Of a DNA stretch of 64,000 nt, positions 43,225-52,511 are shown piece after piece. Position 1 is the stretch's first letter. Each line of letters starts with the position of its first letter. The notes below the pieces were generated by a model. That model was given only the letters and a program-made list of their open reading frames with translations, ran no database searches and was not told the DNA's origin. Made by a program: the position numbers and the translations under genes. The DNA is from Sulfurimonas sp. HSL-3221 (lineage in GTDB: Bacteria; Campylobacterota; Campylobacteria; Campylobacterales; Sulfurimonadaceae), in assembly GCF_021044585.1 (NCBI RefSeq), contig NZ_CP087998.1:2046001-2110000 (forward strand), given 5' to 3'.

Positions 43225-44235
43225 ATGGAACGTATCGTAGAGATCGAAAAATTCAGCGCCGAGGAGACAGTCGAAACTTCCCTGCGCCCCGAGGGGTGGA
43301 AGGATTACATCGGCCAGGAACAGATCAAAAAGAATCTCGGCGTCTTCATCGAGGCGAGCAAAAAGCGGGGCGAAGCCCTGGACCACACCCTCTTCTTCGG
43401 CCCTCCGGGCCTGGGGAAAACGACCCTGGCGCTGATCATCGCCAACGAGATGGGCAGCAGCATCAAGGTCACCGCCGCCCCGATGATCGAAAAGAGCGGC
43501 GACCTGGCCGCCATCCTCACCAACCTCGAAGAGGGGGACATCCTCTTTATCGACGAGATCCACCGCCTCTCCCCCGCCGTTGAGGAGATCCTCTACCCCA
43601 GCATGGAGGATTTCCGCCTCGACATCATCATCGGCAGCGGCCCCGCGGCGCAGACGGTGAAGATCGACCTGCCACGCTTCACCCTGATCGGGGCGACGAC
43701 GCGGGCGGGGATGCTCTCAAACCCCCTGCGCGACCGCTTCGGCATGAACTTCCGCATGAACTTCTATCACCCCGAAGAGCTCTCCCGCATCATTATGCAG
43801 GCAGCGGAGAAGCTGGGCAAGCCGATCAAGCACGACGCCGCGCTCGAGATTGCCCGCCGCTCCCGGGGAACGCCGCGGATCGCCCTGCGGCTGCTGCGCC
43901 GGGTCCGGGACTTTGCCGACGTCGCCGACGAAACAACCATTGGACATGAACGCACCGTCTACGCCCTGAACGAGCTGGGGATCAACGCCCACGGCTTCGA
44001 CGAGATGGACCTCCGCCTGCTGGAGCTGCTGGTCCAGGCCAAGGGGCGGGCCATGGGGCTCAGCACCATCGCCGCGGCGCTGAGCGAGGATGAGGGGACC
44101 ATCGAGGATGTCCTGGAACCCTACCTGCTCGCCAACGGTTACCTGGAGCGTACCGCCAGGGGGCGCGTCGCCACGCCCAAGTGCTACGATGTGCTCCGGC
44201 TCACCCCGCCCACCGAACAGAGCGGGCTCTTTTAG
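43225..44235 (+). CDS. ruvB: Holliday junction branch migration helicase RuvB
   Basis: 336 residues; the ATPase motor of RuvABC, driving branch migration of Holliday junctions in recombinational repair. Walker [15 protein letters not shown], Walker [11 protein letters not shown], sensor [20 protein letters not shown] and the winged-helix C-terminus ([13 protein letters not shown]) are visible. Length is typical. ruvA and ruvC are not in the window. The permease gene follows after 10 bases. Confidence 0.97.
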   Translation: MERIVEIEKFSAEETVETSLRPEGWKDYIGQEQIKKNLGVFIEASKKRGEALDHTLFFGPPGLGKTTLALIIANEMGSSIKVTAAPMIEKSGDLAAILTNLEEGDILFIDEIHRLSPAVEEILYPSMEDFRLDIIIGSGPAAQTVKIDLPRFTLIGATTRAGMLSNPLRDRFGMNFRMNFYHPEELSRIIMQAAEKLGKPIKHDAALEIARRSRGTPRIALRLLRRVRDFADVADETTIGHERTVYALNELGINAHGFDEMDLRLLELLVQAKGRAMGLSTIAAALSEDEGTIEDVLEPYLLANGYLERTARGRVATPKCYDVLRLTPPTEQSGLF

Positions 44236-44245
44236 GAGGTACAGC

Positions 44246-45298
44246 GTGAAACCGCAGACGATCTTTGCCATCCTGCTCGCGGCGTCACTCTACTGGATGT
44301 ACCTGCTCTACAGCCCCTACCTGATGAGCATCTTGATCGCTTCGCTGCTGGCGGTCTCGACCTTTTCGTTCAAACGGCGTCTGCGGGAGTGGACCGGCTC
44401 GGTCTTCGCGGCATCGGCCCTCTCCACCCTGATGATGGCACTGCTCTTTTTCGCCCCTTTGGGCTATTTTCTCGCCAAAATTACTATCTATCTGCAGCAC
44501 TTCGACCCCACAACCCTCGAATCGGTCATGGACTATCTGCAGGAGCTCATAGAACGCGCGCCGGGGTTCTCCGGGCACTCCAAGTCATACGTCTCGAACT
44601 TTATCGCCTCGTACGATCCCGCCGAACTGACCAAGAAGGCCCTGGCCTACGCCGGGACCATCGGCAGCATCAGCGCGTCGTTCGTCAAGAACGCCTTCAT
44701 GATCATCGTCTTCTACTTCTTCGCGCACCTCTACGGACAACGGCTGGCGGGCTATTTCAAACACATCATCAACCTTCCGCCCGATGATGCCCGCCTGTTG
44801 GGTTCGGAAGTCTCTTCGGTGATGAGCATCGTCTTCTACTCCATTCTGCTCACGGCGGCGCTGGAGGGGGCGCTCTTCGGCATCGCCGTCAGTTTTATGG
44901 GCTACAACGGGCTGCTTTTCGGCATTCTCTTCGGGTTTGCCTCCCTCATCCCCGTGATCGGCGGCGCGCTGATGTGGGTCCCCTTCTCCCTTTACGAGCT
45001 CTCCCTCGGCGATGTCGGCAGCGCCGTGTTCATCGCGCTGTACACGATCATCGTCATCTCCGTCATCGCCGACACCTTCATCAAACCCGTCATCATCAAA
45101 AGCATCGACAGCCGCCTCTCCACGACCGAGAGCAAGCGTAACGAGCTCATCATCTTCTTCGCCATCATCGCAGGCCTGACGAGCTTCGGCTTCTGGGGCA
45201 TGATCCTCGGCCCTGCCATCACCGCTTTCTTCATGGCGCTGCTGACGCTGATGGAGCGTAAAAATGCCCTTGCTGATACGATAGCACAAGCCGACTGA
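44246..45298 (+). CDS. AI-2E family (PerM/UPF0118) membrane transporter
   Basis: 350 residues from the GTG behind TAGGAGG; the open frame upstream lies inside ruvB. About seven to eight hydrophobic helices are visible, with FASLIPVIGGALMWVPF and KPVIIKSIDSRLSTTES as family blocks. The family includes the AI-2 exporter TqsA and Na+/H+ antiporters, so the substrate is not determined by sequence alone. Probably co-transcribed with panB and ruvB. Confidence 0.88.
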   Translation: MKPQTIFAILLAASLYWMYLLYSPYLMSILIASLLAVSTFSFKRRLREWTGSVFAASALSTLMMALLFFAPLGYFLAKITIYLQHFDPTTLESVMDYLQELIERAPGFSGHSKSYVSNFIASYDPAELTKKALAYAGTIGSISASFVKNAFMIIVFYFFAHLYGQRLAGYFKHIINLPPDDARLLGSEVSSVMSIVFYSILLTAALEGALFGIAVSFMGYNGLLFGILFGFASLIPVIGGALMWVPFSLYELSLGDVGSAVFIALYTIIVISVIADTFIKPVIIKSIDSRLSTTESKRNELIIFFAIIAGLTSFGFWGMILGPAITAFFMALLTLMERKNALADTIAQAD

Positions 45299-45349
45299 CG
45301 ACTGTGCGGGGTGTCGGCCCCTTCCCGCCGAGCAGCAGGACCCCGGCGT

Positions 45350-46444
45350 TTACTCGACGACGCACTCCGCCTCGACGCGACGGTTCTTTGCCCGTCCCTC
45401 CTCTGAGGCGTTGTCCGCCACCGGATCGCGCATGCCTCTGCCCAGTGCCACAATGCGTTTCTGATCGATCCCCGCCTTCACCAGCAGCGTTTTGACGGCC
45501 TCCGAACGGCGCGCGGAAAGTCTCTGGTTATAGGCGGGCGTACCGGAACCGTCCGTATACCCTCTCAATATGACCTTATAGGCGGGGTTCTCATTCAAAA
45601 AGCGCACCAGCACATGTATCTGCGTTTTTCGCGCTGCGGAAACCTCCGCAGAATCATAGGGAAAGTGTACGACCTGTGCCATCGTCACCGGGCACCCCTT
45701 CGCATCCACGCGCACGCCGCCCTTCGTGCCGAGGCAGTGATCTTCCGAATCGAGCACCCCGTCATCATCGCTGTCCGTCTCCTGTGGTCGCTCCGCGGCA
45801 GCCGCTACAGGTACAGCGTCTGGTTCAACTGTCTCCGGCTCCGGTGCAGCTTCGACGGCGTGCGCAGCGCTCTGCGTGTCACCAGCGCCGAACAGATAAC
45901 TCACGCCGATCATCCCGAGCCATCCCGTTTCATTCTCATCCAGATTGAACCGTTTTTTCGCTTCCACGACGAGCTGCCATGCGTCATTCAGGGGAAATTT
46001 GCACCCGAGGCCCGGCAGGACCTGCCACTGATCCCGTCCGGTGACACCGCTGATCGTGCGGTACCCTACGGCCAGCGAGAGGTAGGGCTTCACGGCGCCA
46101 GACTCCGGGAAAAGATCATAATCGATGCCGGCCATATAATCCGTCACGTTGACATGCCCATGTCCGGGAAGATCATAGGCGGCATCGAACGCAGCCGACA
46201 GCTCGGCGACCGCCGACCATCTGCCGTAAAAGCGATAGGCGGCGCGCACACCCACGCCGGGGAACAGATCTTCTAACGGGTCGTTCTTCCCCTCCTGGAA
46301 AAGCGCGACCCCCATCAGCCCGATCTCGACCTTTTTCGGAGCGTCCGGGACGATATCGCGCACGCCTTCAGATTCCGCGCATAGCACCGCCCCCGCGAAA
46401 AGCGTGAAAAAGAGTCCTATGGTTGACATGATCTTTGCCATCAT
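45350..46444 (-). CDS. OmpA-family outer membrane protein
   Basis: 364 residues with a signal peptide (STIGLFFTLFAGAVLCAE). An N-terminal beta-barrel (about 35-195) is followed by a Pro/Ala/Glu linker, a short thrombospondin-3-like calcium motif (DSDDDGVLDSEDHC) and the C-terminal OmpA peptidoglycan-binding domain (VHFPYDSAEVS, ILRGYTDGSGTPAYNQRLSA, AKNRRVEAE). It anchors the outer membrane to the cell wall. ATG at 46444 or 46441 follows GGGGGTG. Confidence 0.9.
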   Translation of the reverse strand: MMAKIMSTIGLFFTLFAGAVLCAESEGVRDIVPDAPKKVEIGLMGVALFQEGKNDPLEDLFPGVGVRAAYRFYGRWSAVAELSAAFDAAYDLPGHGHVNVTDYMAGIDYDLFPESGAVKPYLSLAVGYRTISGVTGRDQWQVLPGLGCKFPLNDAWQLVVEAKKRFNLDENETGWLGMIGVSYLFGAGDTQSAAHAVEAAPEPETVEPDAVPVAAAAERPQETDSDDDGVLDSEDHCLGTKGGVRVDAKGCPVTMAQVVHFPYDSAEVSAARKTQIHVLVRFLNENPAYKVILRGYTDGSGTPAYNQRLSARRSEAVKTLLVKAGIDQKRIVALGRGMRDPVADNASEEGRAKNRRVEAECVVE

Positions 46445-46512
46445 CACCCCCTTTTCTGAAGCACATTTCTTGATGCTTGTGTTGCGGCGAAGCCTCCCGC
46501 CGGCGTGCCAGG

Positions 46513-47193
46513 CTAGGCACCCGGATAGGATGCTTCGAGCCCCTCGTACAGTTCATCGGGCGTCATATCTCCCTTCTCTTCCCACAGCCGCTTCATCACG
46601 ACGTTGTCCTCTTCCCCGTTCCAGATTTTGACGTAGTGCCCCTCTTTGTAACCGTGGTCCTGGCGGAACCGGTTGAGGATGTTCTTGCCGACGTAGAGAC
46701 GGTAGAGCGACGTGAGGTCGAGGTTGCTCATACGGACCAGTTCGAAGAAGTCGGCCAGCAGCTTGGTCAGGTCGGGCTTGCCGTCGAGAGCATCTTTCAT
46801 TACCGACTCCACCTGGGCCATCACCAGACGTTCGACGGCAAATCCTTCCGCCGCGTCGTTGAGCATCTCGTAAAAGGGCATGATCGCGATCGCCTTCGCC
46901 GCGTCATCGAGGCTGCCCAGATCGCGCTGCTTGTACTCCTGCAGCACCAGGCTCATGACGAAGTGCCAGACGTCCACGACCTCGATCTGCAGGTTGGCCC
47001 AGTCGGGGTCGGCGGCGATGTTTTTCCAGTGCTTCCATGCGAATGAATCGATCATCTCCGCGCACTCCATGTAGATGCAGCGCTTCCAGTTGATCGCCTT
47101 GCCGTTCTTGGTCGTACCCGCTTCCCAGTCTGCTCCGTTCGTGGCATCGTTAAGCTGCTGTTGCAGCTGCAGCATCTGTAAAGCTCTGTTCAT
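46513..47193 (-). CDS. dut: Dimeric (all-alpha NTP-PPase) dUTPase
   Basis: 226 residues from MNRALQML behind GGAGTG. The alpha-helical dUTPase/MazG-like fold has metal-binding acids in YMECAEMIDSFAWKHWK and IEVVDVWHFVMSL, as in the dimeric dUTPase of Campylobacter jejuni and Leishmania, unrelated to the trimeric form. It keeps dUTP low and supplies dUMP for thymidylate. The longer open frame upstream crosses into the divergent spacer and is rejected. Confidence 0.9.
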   Translation of the reverse strand: MNRALQMLQLQQQLNDATNGADWEAGTTKNGKAINWKRCIYMECAEMIDSFAWKHWKNIAADPDWANLQIEVVDVWHFVMSLVLQEYKQRDLGSLDDAAKAIAIMPFYEMLNDAAEGFAVERLVMAQVESVMKDALDGKPDLTKLLADFFELVRMSNLDLTSLYRLYVGKNILNRFRQDHGYKEGHYVKIWNGEEDNVVMKRLWEEKGDMTPDELYEGLEASYPGA

Positions 47194-47347
47194 GGGTACA
47201 CTCCGTATTTTTGACGACATTCTACCGGGAATTCGATTCGAACCCCCTTCCCTTAGAGCGGCGCCCCTAACCGCGCGATAAAAGTTTCCTGTATAGGCAT
47301 CGATGGGATAATGAAAGCATGGTCCTGCGGACCGGAAGGAGTCTGCC

Positions 47348-48289
47348 ATGTCCTCCGCAACCTTCACTATCGCCGCCGTCCAGGCGGAGCCCGTTTTCCT
47401 CGACCCGGAGGGGAGCATAGGCAAAGCGTGCCGCCTCATCGCCGAAGCGGCGGAGAAAGGGGCGAAGCTCATCGTCTTCCCCGAAGCCTTCATCGCGGGC
47501 TATCCCGACTGGATCTGGCAGGTCCCTCCGGGCAATATGGCTCTCAACCAGTCCCTCTACGCCCGTTTCCTCGATGCCGCCGTCGCCCTCCCCTCCCCGG
47601 AGGTAAAGAGCCTCTGCGACGCGGCAGCAGCGGCGCACGTCTACCTGGCAATCGGCATCAACGAACGCAGCGCAAGCGGCGGTTCTGTCTATAACACCCT
47701 GCTCTTTATCGGGCCGGAGGGGCGCGTGCTCGGACACCACCAGAAACTCGTTCCGACTCTCGCCGAGCGCACGGTTTGGGCCTTCGGCGACCCCGCAACT
47801 CTGGAGGTGTACGACACGCCCATGGGCAGGCTCGGCGGGCTTATCTGCTGGGAGAACTATATGCCCCTCGTGCGCCAGAGCCTTTACGAGCGGGGCATCG
47901 CCCTCTATGCCGCACCGACCTACGATGAGGGGAGCGCCTGGCAGGCAAGCATGCGCCACATCGGCAAGGAGGGGCGCGTCTACATCGCCGGCTGCTGCAT
48001 GATACTGCGCAAGCAGAGCGTGCTCGACGCCCTCCCCGAGCTTGAGCCCTATTACCGCGAAAGCGGCGAATGGATCAACAGCGGCAACAGCATGATCGCC
48101 GGTCCGAACGGCGAAGTGCTCGCCGAGCCACTCTACCAGAAAGAGGGGATCCTCTACGCCGAAATCGACCCCATGCGCCAGAAAGGGGCGAAATGGAACC
48201 TCGACGTCGCAGGCCACTACGCGCGCCCCGACGCCTTCAGGCTGGAGAGGGATTTTCTGAAAGGGGTGACGCCGGAGAGGGGGGAGTAG
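47348..48289 (+). CDS. Nitrilase-type carbon-nitrogen hydrolase
   Basis: 313 residues. The catalytic triad is visible: Glu46 in IVFPEAFIAGYPDW, Lys133 in GHHQKLVPT and Cys167 in LICWENYMPL. The CWENYMPL block and the length are those of true nitrilases (nitrile to acid plus ammonia) rather than amidases, though specificity needs testing. Its last 53 bases overlap the convergent FMN-binding gene in antisense. Confidence 0.88.
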   Translation: MSSATFTIAAVQAEPVFLDPEGSIGKACRLIAEAAEKGAKLIVFPEAFIAGYPDWIWQVPPGNMALNQSLYARFLDAAVALPSPEVKSLCDAAAAAHVYLAIGINERSASGGSVYNTLLFIGPEGRVLGHHQKLVPTLAERTVWAFGDPATLEVYDTPMGRLGGLICWENYMPLVRQSLYERGIALYAAPTYDEGSAWQASMRHIGKEGRVYIAGCCMILRKQSVLDALPELEPYYRESGEWINSGNSMIAGPNGEVLAEPLYQKEGILYAEIDPMRQKGAKWNLDVAGHYARPDAFRLERDFLKGVTPERGE

Positions 48290-48698
48290 CTTCCCAGATG
48301 AGCTTCTTTCCGAAACCGAGCCGGTTGTCGGTCAGTTTCATCCAGGAGGGCTCCAGCCGCCACAGTGTCGGACGCATCACTTTGGCATAGGGGAAACGGG
48401 CAAAGTAGCAGCGCGCGTCCGCCGCATCGCCTACGACGATCCGGCCGCGGCACTGCAGCCCCCGGATCTTTCCGACCGTATCCGTTTCCAATGCGATGCC
48501 TGCCGCCACCGAAGGATTCGCTTTCATCTGGGCAGTATGCTCCGTCTCCTCCGACGAGGCGAATACGAAGCAGTTGCGCGCATCGTCATACGCGTAAAAA
48601 AGCGGTGTGGCGTAGGGAATGCCGTCGCGGCTCGTGGCGAGGGTCAGGACATGATGTCCCCGCACAAAGTCGGCGATGGTCTTAAGGGCGGAGCGCAT
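48237..48698 (-). CDS. Pyridoxamine 5'-phosphate oxidase-like FMN-binding protein
   Basis: 153 residues with the split-barrel FMN-binding fold: HHVLTLATSRDGIPYATPLFYAYD at the start (key block TLATSRDG), FVFASSEETEHTAQMKANP and GLQCRGRIVVGD. It resembles small PNPOx-like proteins, often heme- or flavin-linked, of unknown substrate. The Pro/Ser-rich last 17 residues are encoded opposite the nitrilase end and look like an extension created by the overlap. TATAAT lies about 40 bases upstream. Confidence 0.82.
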   Translation of the reverse strand: MRSALKTIADFVRGHHVLTLATSRDGIPYATPLFYAYDDARNCFVFASSEETEHTAQMKANPSVAAGIALETDTVGKIRGLQCRGRIVVGDAADARCYFARFPYAKVMRPTLWRLEPSWMKLTDNRLGFGKKLIWEATPPSPASPLSENPSPA

Positions 48699-48730
48699 CG
48701 CGACGCCCCGGGAAGAGAGGTAATAGCATA

Positions 48731-48765
48731 GAGGGATTATAGCGCGAAAATGCGCCGCATCCCTC
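48731..48765. repeat. Composite hairpin between the FMN-binding and small unknown genes
   Basis: GAGGGAT (48731-48737) pairs with ATCCCTC (48759-48765), with an inner GCGC/GCGC pairing (48742-48745, 48752-48755). It includes the last bases of the 74-residue gene and the -10 box TATAAT of the FMN-binding gene (minus strand), so it could act as terminator of the former or operator of the latter. Confidence 0.45.
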
Positions 48766-48988
48766 AGGCGCAGCGTATCAGGTTAACATACCAGTCGTCG
48801 CGCATATAGCCGCGGCCGGGGATCAGAGAGAGCTGCATTGTCCCTTCGCAGCAGTGAACCTCGCTGATCAGCTCTTCGGGAACCTCGAGCTCTTCGCAGA
48901 GGTACTCTACCGCGACTTCGTCGCTGTCGATATCGGGCCAGCCCCAACCGTTTTCCAGATGATGGATTTCAAAGGTCGTCTCTTTCAT
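48764..48988 (-). CDS. Small unknown protein
   Basis: 74 residues, acidic, with one Cys pair (HCCEG) and aromatic residues; ends NLIRCA. No family recognised. The ATG has a moderate ribosome site (GAGTGAGCA). Its stop lies in a hairpin. It stands alone between the FMN-binding gene and the sirtuin gene. It may be a real gene because of compact spacing and coding-like composition, but evidence is limited. Confidence 0.5.
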   Translation of the reverse strand: MKETTFEIHHLENGWGWPDIDSDEVAVEYLCEELEVPEELISEVHCCEGTMQLSLIPGRGYMRDDWYVNLIRCA

Positions 48989-49081
48989 TGCTCACTCCGG
49001 ATGCAAGATGGCGCAATGATAATGGCGTTTCATCTCCTCCCTGTTACGGCAACGTCTCATTTCCATTTCATAACGCTGCCT

Positions 49082-49807
49082 TCATTCATGCAAAAAGCGT
49101 TCCACAAGCCCCGTCAGCGGTTCGGCCGCCGCCACGGCGCCCATCTGGAGGAAGTCGGAGAAGAAAGCGTCGATGTTCTGTTCGAAGGAACCAAACATCG
49201 TCACGTACTCCTCGCGACGGGGATTGACGAGCACGGAGTGTTCGAACTCCCGGGCAATGGGGACGATATCGATCACCTGCCCGCTGGTGCCGATGGCGAC
49301 GAAGAGCTCCGCATCGTTCACCGCTTCGTAGATCCGACGGTACATCGGCGCGCTCTCGCCGAACATGACGACGTTATGGCGTACGGCGGCGCTCTCGCAG
49401 CGCGGGCAGCAGTCATCTTCCGTCTGCCCGGCATAGCCGATATCCCAAAGGTGCCCGCAGCTTTCGCAGCGCAGATCCCGCAGGGTACCGTGCAGGTGGA
49501 TCACCTCGTCACACCCCGCCCGCTCCAGCAGGTCATCGACGTTCTGCGTCAGGTTCCAGATCTGCCCGGAGTAGCGCCGCTGCAATTCGGCGATGGCCCG
49601 GTGCATCGCATTGGGCGCTTTGTCCGCCAGATCGTGACGGCGGGCGTTGTAGAAACGGGTCACCAGTTCCCGGTCTGCTTCCCACCCCTCGGTCGAGCAG
49701 ACCTGCATGACGTCGTACTCTTCCCACATCCCGTCGTGGTCGCGGAAGGTCCGCAGACCGCTCTCGGCGCTGAGGCCGGCACCGCTGAGGATCATCACTT
49801 TTTTCAT
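49082..49807 (-). CDS. Sirtuin, NAD-dependent protein deacylase
   Basis: 241 residues. Family motifs: ILSGAGLSAESGLRTFRD (NAD-binding), NLTQNVDDLLERAG, the catalytic histidine in VIHLHGTL, and zinc-binding cysteine pairs CESC and CPRC. It removes acetyl or longer acyl groups from lysines using NAD. The two active-site residues typical of desuccinylases (Tyr/Arg) are not clearly placed, so specificity is left open. Monocistronic by spacing. Confidence 0.92.
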   Translation of the reverse strand: MKKVMILSGAGLSAESGLRTFRDHDGMWEEYDVMQVCSTEGWEADRELVTRFYNARRHDLADKAPNAMHRAIAELQRRYSGQIWNLTQNVDDLLERAGCDEVIHLHGTLRDLRCESCGHLWDIGYAGQTEDDCCPRCESAAVRHNVVMFGESAPMYRRIYEAVNDAELFVAIGTSGQVIDIVPIAREFEHSVLVNPRREEYVTMFGSFEQNIDAFFSDFLQMGAVAAAEPLTGLVERFLHE

Positions 49808-49907
49808 GGCCGCTCCTTCGGTAACGCTACCCGGGAAAACGCCCGGTGCATTTCGTCAGGATACCATGTCAGCCGTAAACGGAATCGTGTGCCGACACCC
49901 GCACGGC

Positions 49908-50618
49908 TCAGTGGCGCTCGGCGAGGCGGGGCGCCATCATCTCCATCTGCATTTTGATCTTGTAGGTCAGCGGTTTCAGACTGCTGACATCGGCATAACC
50001 GACTGCTTTATAGGCATGTTTCACTTCCTCGAAATAAGCCTTGTACGCATCGAGGTACTCCAACAGGGGCGCTTCCATCTCCTCGTCGAGATAGAGTTCC
50101 GAGATGGTGACACTGACTTCGGTCCAAGCCGTATCGAACGTTTTAGCCAGCCGCGCATCCGGCTCCTTGACAAAGCGCCCTTTGACGCGGCTCAGCTCCC
50201 GCCAGCCGTGCAGCAGCTCCCGCAGTCCGATGCTGCCAAGACGCCTGTTGAACTCACCGAGGCCGTCGAGAAGCCGGCGGTAGTGCTGATGAAGCTCCGG
50301 CGCGCTCTTCTGCAACTGCGTGCCGATGCCCCGGACCGTCTCCTTGTAGGTATCCAGATCGCTGAGAAGCGCTGTGCGCTCCTGCTCCGGCAGGCCCAGC
50401 GTAAGCACTTCCGCCCGGATACGGGCAAGGCTCTGTTCCTGCCCCTTTATCAGCGCGTATTCGCCGCGCTTGGTGATCGCGCTGGCGTCGCTGGCATTCT
50501 CCTTGAACTGCTTCAGCAGACCCATCCGCTGCGACGCCTTCTCATGCGTATCCGTCTCGAACAGGCCGGCCTTCAGACCCGCAAACATACAAACCGACAG
50601 GAAAAGAACTTTCATCAT
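49908..50618 (-). CDS. Hypothetical exported helical protein
   Basis: 236 residues from MMKVLFLSVCMFAGLKAG, a signal peptide behind GAGAGG, then an almost wholly helical, charged mature part rich in Leu, Glu and Arg. No family recognised; the helical pattern suggests a periplasmic coiled or bundled protein. It lies downstream of the PatB-like gene with 80 bases between, so a separate transcript is possible. Confidence 0.65.
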   Translation of the reverse strand: MMKVLFLSVCMFAGLKAGLFETDTHEKASQRMGLLKQFKENASDASAITKRGEYALIKGQEQSLARIRAEVLTLGLPEQERTALLSDLDTYKETVRGIGTQLQKSAPELHQHYRRLLDGLGEFNRRLGSIGLRELLHGWRELSRVKGRFVKEPDARLAKTFDTAWTEVSVTISELYLDEEMEAPLLEYLDAYKAYFEEVKHAYKAVGYADVSSLKPLTYKIKMQMEMMAPRLAERH

Positions 50619-50698
50619 GCCTCTCACACCCCCGTGGAGGCGCGAAAGAGCGCCCCCGTTTTTTCCGCGAAGTGTAGACAAAAGAGATTACGGTCCCG

Positions 50699-51889
50699 TT
50701 ACAGACCCGGTATCGGCTCGAAACCGCGCAGTGCCCCCTCCAGCCTTTCCAGCGCCGCATCCATGGTCGGTGTCGGTACGGCGAAGTTGAGGCGCATGAA
50801 CCCGCTCCCCTCCCTGCCGAACGAAATGCCCGGGCTCAATCCGAGGCGCGCCTCGGCGATGAAAAACTCCCGCAGGGCTTTGTCGGAGCCAAACCCCATC
50901 TTCCGGCAATCCAGCCAGGCAAGGTAGGTCCCCTCCGGCGGACGAAATCCGATCTGCTCGTAGCGTCCCAGCAGCTCTGAGAGCTTGTCGATGTTCCCCT
51001 GCAGGTGCACCAGCAGCCCCTCCAGCCACGCTTCGCCCTCCCGGTAGGCCGCTTCGAAGCCGGCATGGCCGAAGACGGTCCCCTGGGCGAAATGGATCGT
51101 GTCGTAGACCGCTTTGAACTCCGCACGCATCGCGGCATCCGTCATCGCCACGGTCGAGATCGCCAGTCCCGCGACGTTGAAACTCTTCCCCGGGCCGATC
51201 GCGGTCAGCGTGATCGCGCGGACGGCCTCCCCCAGGGCGATAAAGGGGGTATGACGATGGCCGGCAAACAGCAGGTCCGAATGGATCTCGTCGGCAAAGA
51301 CCCTGATGCCGTGGCGCAGGCAAAGTGCCGCCAAAGCTTCGAGCTCCGCGCGCTCCCAGACGCGGCCGACGGGGTTGTGGGGGGAACAGAGCAGCAGGAG
51401 TTTCGTCTTCGGCGTGATCTGCTTCTCAAGCCCCTCCAGGTCAAAACGGTAAACTCCCTCCGCATCCTGCCGCAGGGGGTTGGAGAGCACTTTGCGGCCG
51501 CTGTGCCTGATCGTGCTGACAAAGGGGGGATAGATCGGGGGCTGGACGACGACCTCATCGCCCGGCGCGGTAAAGGCGGCGATGGCGGCGGAGATGGAGG
51601 CGACGACGGAGTGCGAATACAGAAGCTCCTCCGGTTCCAGCGTCACCCCGTGGCGGCGCGCCATCCAGCCGCACTGCGCTTCAAAGGCGCTACGGGGCAT
51701 CTCCTCGTAGCCGTACACGGGGTGTTCCGCCCGCTTCATCACGGCATCGCGGACGCACTGGGGGGTCTCGATATCCATATCGGCCACCCACATCGGCAGG
51801 ACGTCTTCCGTCCCGAAAAGCTTTTGACGCAGAGCGTACTTTTCGGCGTTGCCGCCGCTGCGCTCCGTGACGCGGTCAAAGATCGACAT
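50699..51889 (-). CDS. patB: PatB/MalY-type pyridoxal-phosphate aminotransferase (cystathionine beta-lyase)
   Basis: 396 residues. Fold type I PLP enzyme: MWVADMDIETPQ at the start, LLLCSPHNPVGRVW, FADEIHSDLLF, and the PLP lysine in GPGKSFNVAGL. The family splits C-S bonds of cystathionine and related thioethers (PatB) or acts as regulator MalY. The ATG at 51889 is chosen because it begins the conserved FDRVTERSGGNAEKYALR region; it overlaps the lipoprotein gene by 14 bases, so PatB ends the long operon. Confidence 0.88.
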   Translation of the reverse strand: MSIFDRVTERSGGNAEKYALRQKLFGTEDVLPMWVADMDIETPQCVRDAVMKRAEHPVYGYEEMPRSAFEAQCGWMARRHGVTLEPEELLYSHSVVASISAAIAAFTAPGDEVVVQPPIYPPFVSTIRHSGRKVLSNPLRQDAEGVYRFDLEGLEKQITPKTKLLLLCSPHNPVGRVWERAELEALAALCLRHGIRVFADEIHSDLLFAGHRHTPFIALGEAVRAITLTAIGPGKSFNVAGLAISTVAMTDAAMRAEFKAVYDTIHFAQGTVFGHAGFEAAYREGEAWLEGLLVHLQGNIDKLSELLGRYEQIGFRPPEGTYLAWLDCRKMGFGSDKALREFFIAEARLGLSPGISFGREGSGFMRLNFAVPTPTMDAALERLEGALRGFEPIPGL

Positions 51890-52511
51890 CGCTGCGGTCG
51901 ACCTTTGCCTGCGCGTCACACTGCTGCACCAGCCACGCGATCAGTGCCGTTTTAAATTCGGAGACCCCTGCGCTCCACCCTTCCATCGCGCTTCGCACAT
52001 CCGAAACAGCGCTCTTGTACCGGTAGGCGAAGGTCTTTTGCGCCAGGACACGCCGGCTGTATTGGTCGACGAGAACGGCATAAAGCATCAGCTCCGTTTC
52101 ACCCGCCCCCGTTTCGCCGATCGTCTGCAGCATCTGTTCGATGCGCACTTCAAGCAGCCAGTCGTTCTTGGCCAGGGATTTGTACGGCACGACCCCGACG
52201 AAAAGTCGGCTTTCGATGACGCTCTTTTCGATCATCTGCTGGATCTGCTGCACCGGGGACTGTTCCCAGCGCGCCTGCGTATAGCGGTAGAAGCGGTGGT
52301 CCGACCCGGCGTAATGGATCGCGGTCCCCCCCAGCCACTGCGGAGCTTCGATAAGGGCGATGCGGATCACACGCTCCCGGCACCCCTCCGCACTGCTCAC
52401 GACGATTTGCGCCCCGTCGTTGAGCCGGTAGCTCTGTACCGGCGGCGCTTCGCGCGTCAGGCTGCATCCGCTGACCAGCAGCGCCATCAGGACTCCCGTT
52501 ATCCATTTCAT
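51876..52511 (-). CDS. Auxiliary lipoprotein of the Mla-type lipid transporter
   Basis: 211 residues with a lipoprotein signal ending LLVSGC. The rest resembles ABC-type transport auxiliary lipoproteins (PqiC/LptE-like family) that sit in the outer membrane or periplasm with MCE proteins. It starts within the last bases of mlaD, so it is the fourth component of the mlaE-mlaF-mlaD set, likely receiving lipid at the outer membrane (inference). Confidence 0.8.
   Translation of the reverse strand: MKWITGVLMALLVSGCSLTREAPPVQSYRLNDGAQIVVSSAEGCRERVIRIALIEAPQWLGGTAIHYAGSDHRFYRYTQARWEQSPVQQIQQMIEKSVIESRLFVGVVPYKSLAKNDWLLEVRIEQMLQTIGETGAGETELMLYAVLVDQYSRRVLAQKTFAYRYKSAVSDVRSAMEGWSAGVSEFKTALIAWLVQQCDAQAKVDRSDVDL

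Noticed and set aside
47225-47245. tRNA T-loop-like GGTTCGAATC on the minus strand near the dut start
   Set aside because: The bases that should close the T-stem do not pair and no acceptor or anticodon arm can be drawn; it is probably chance.
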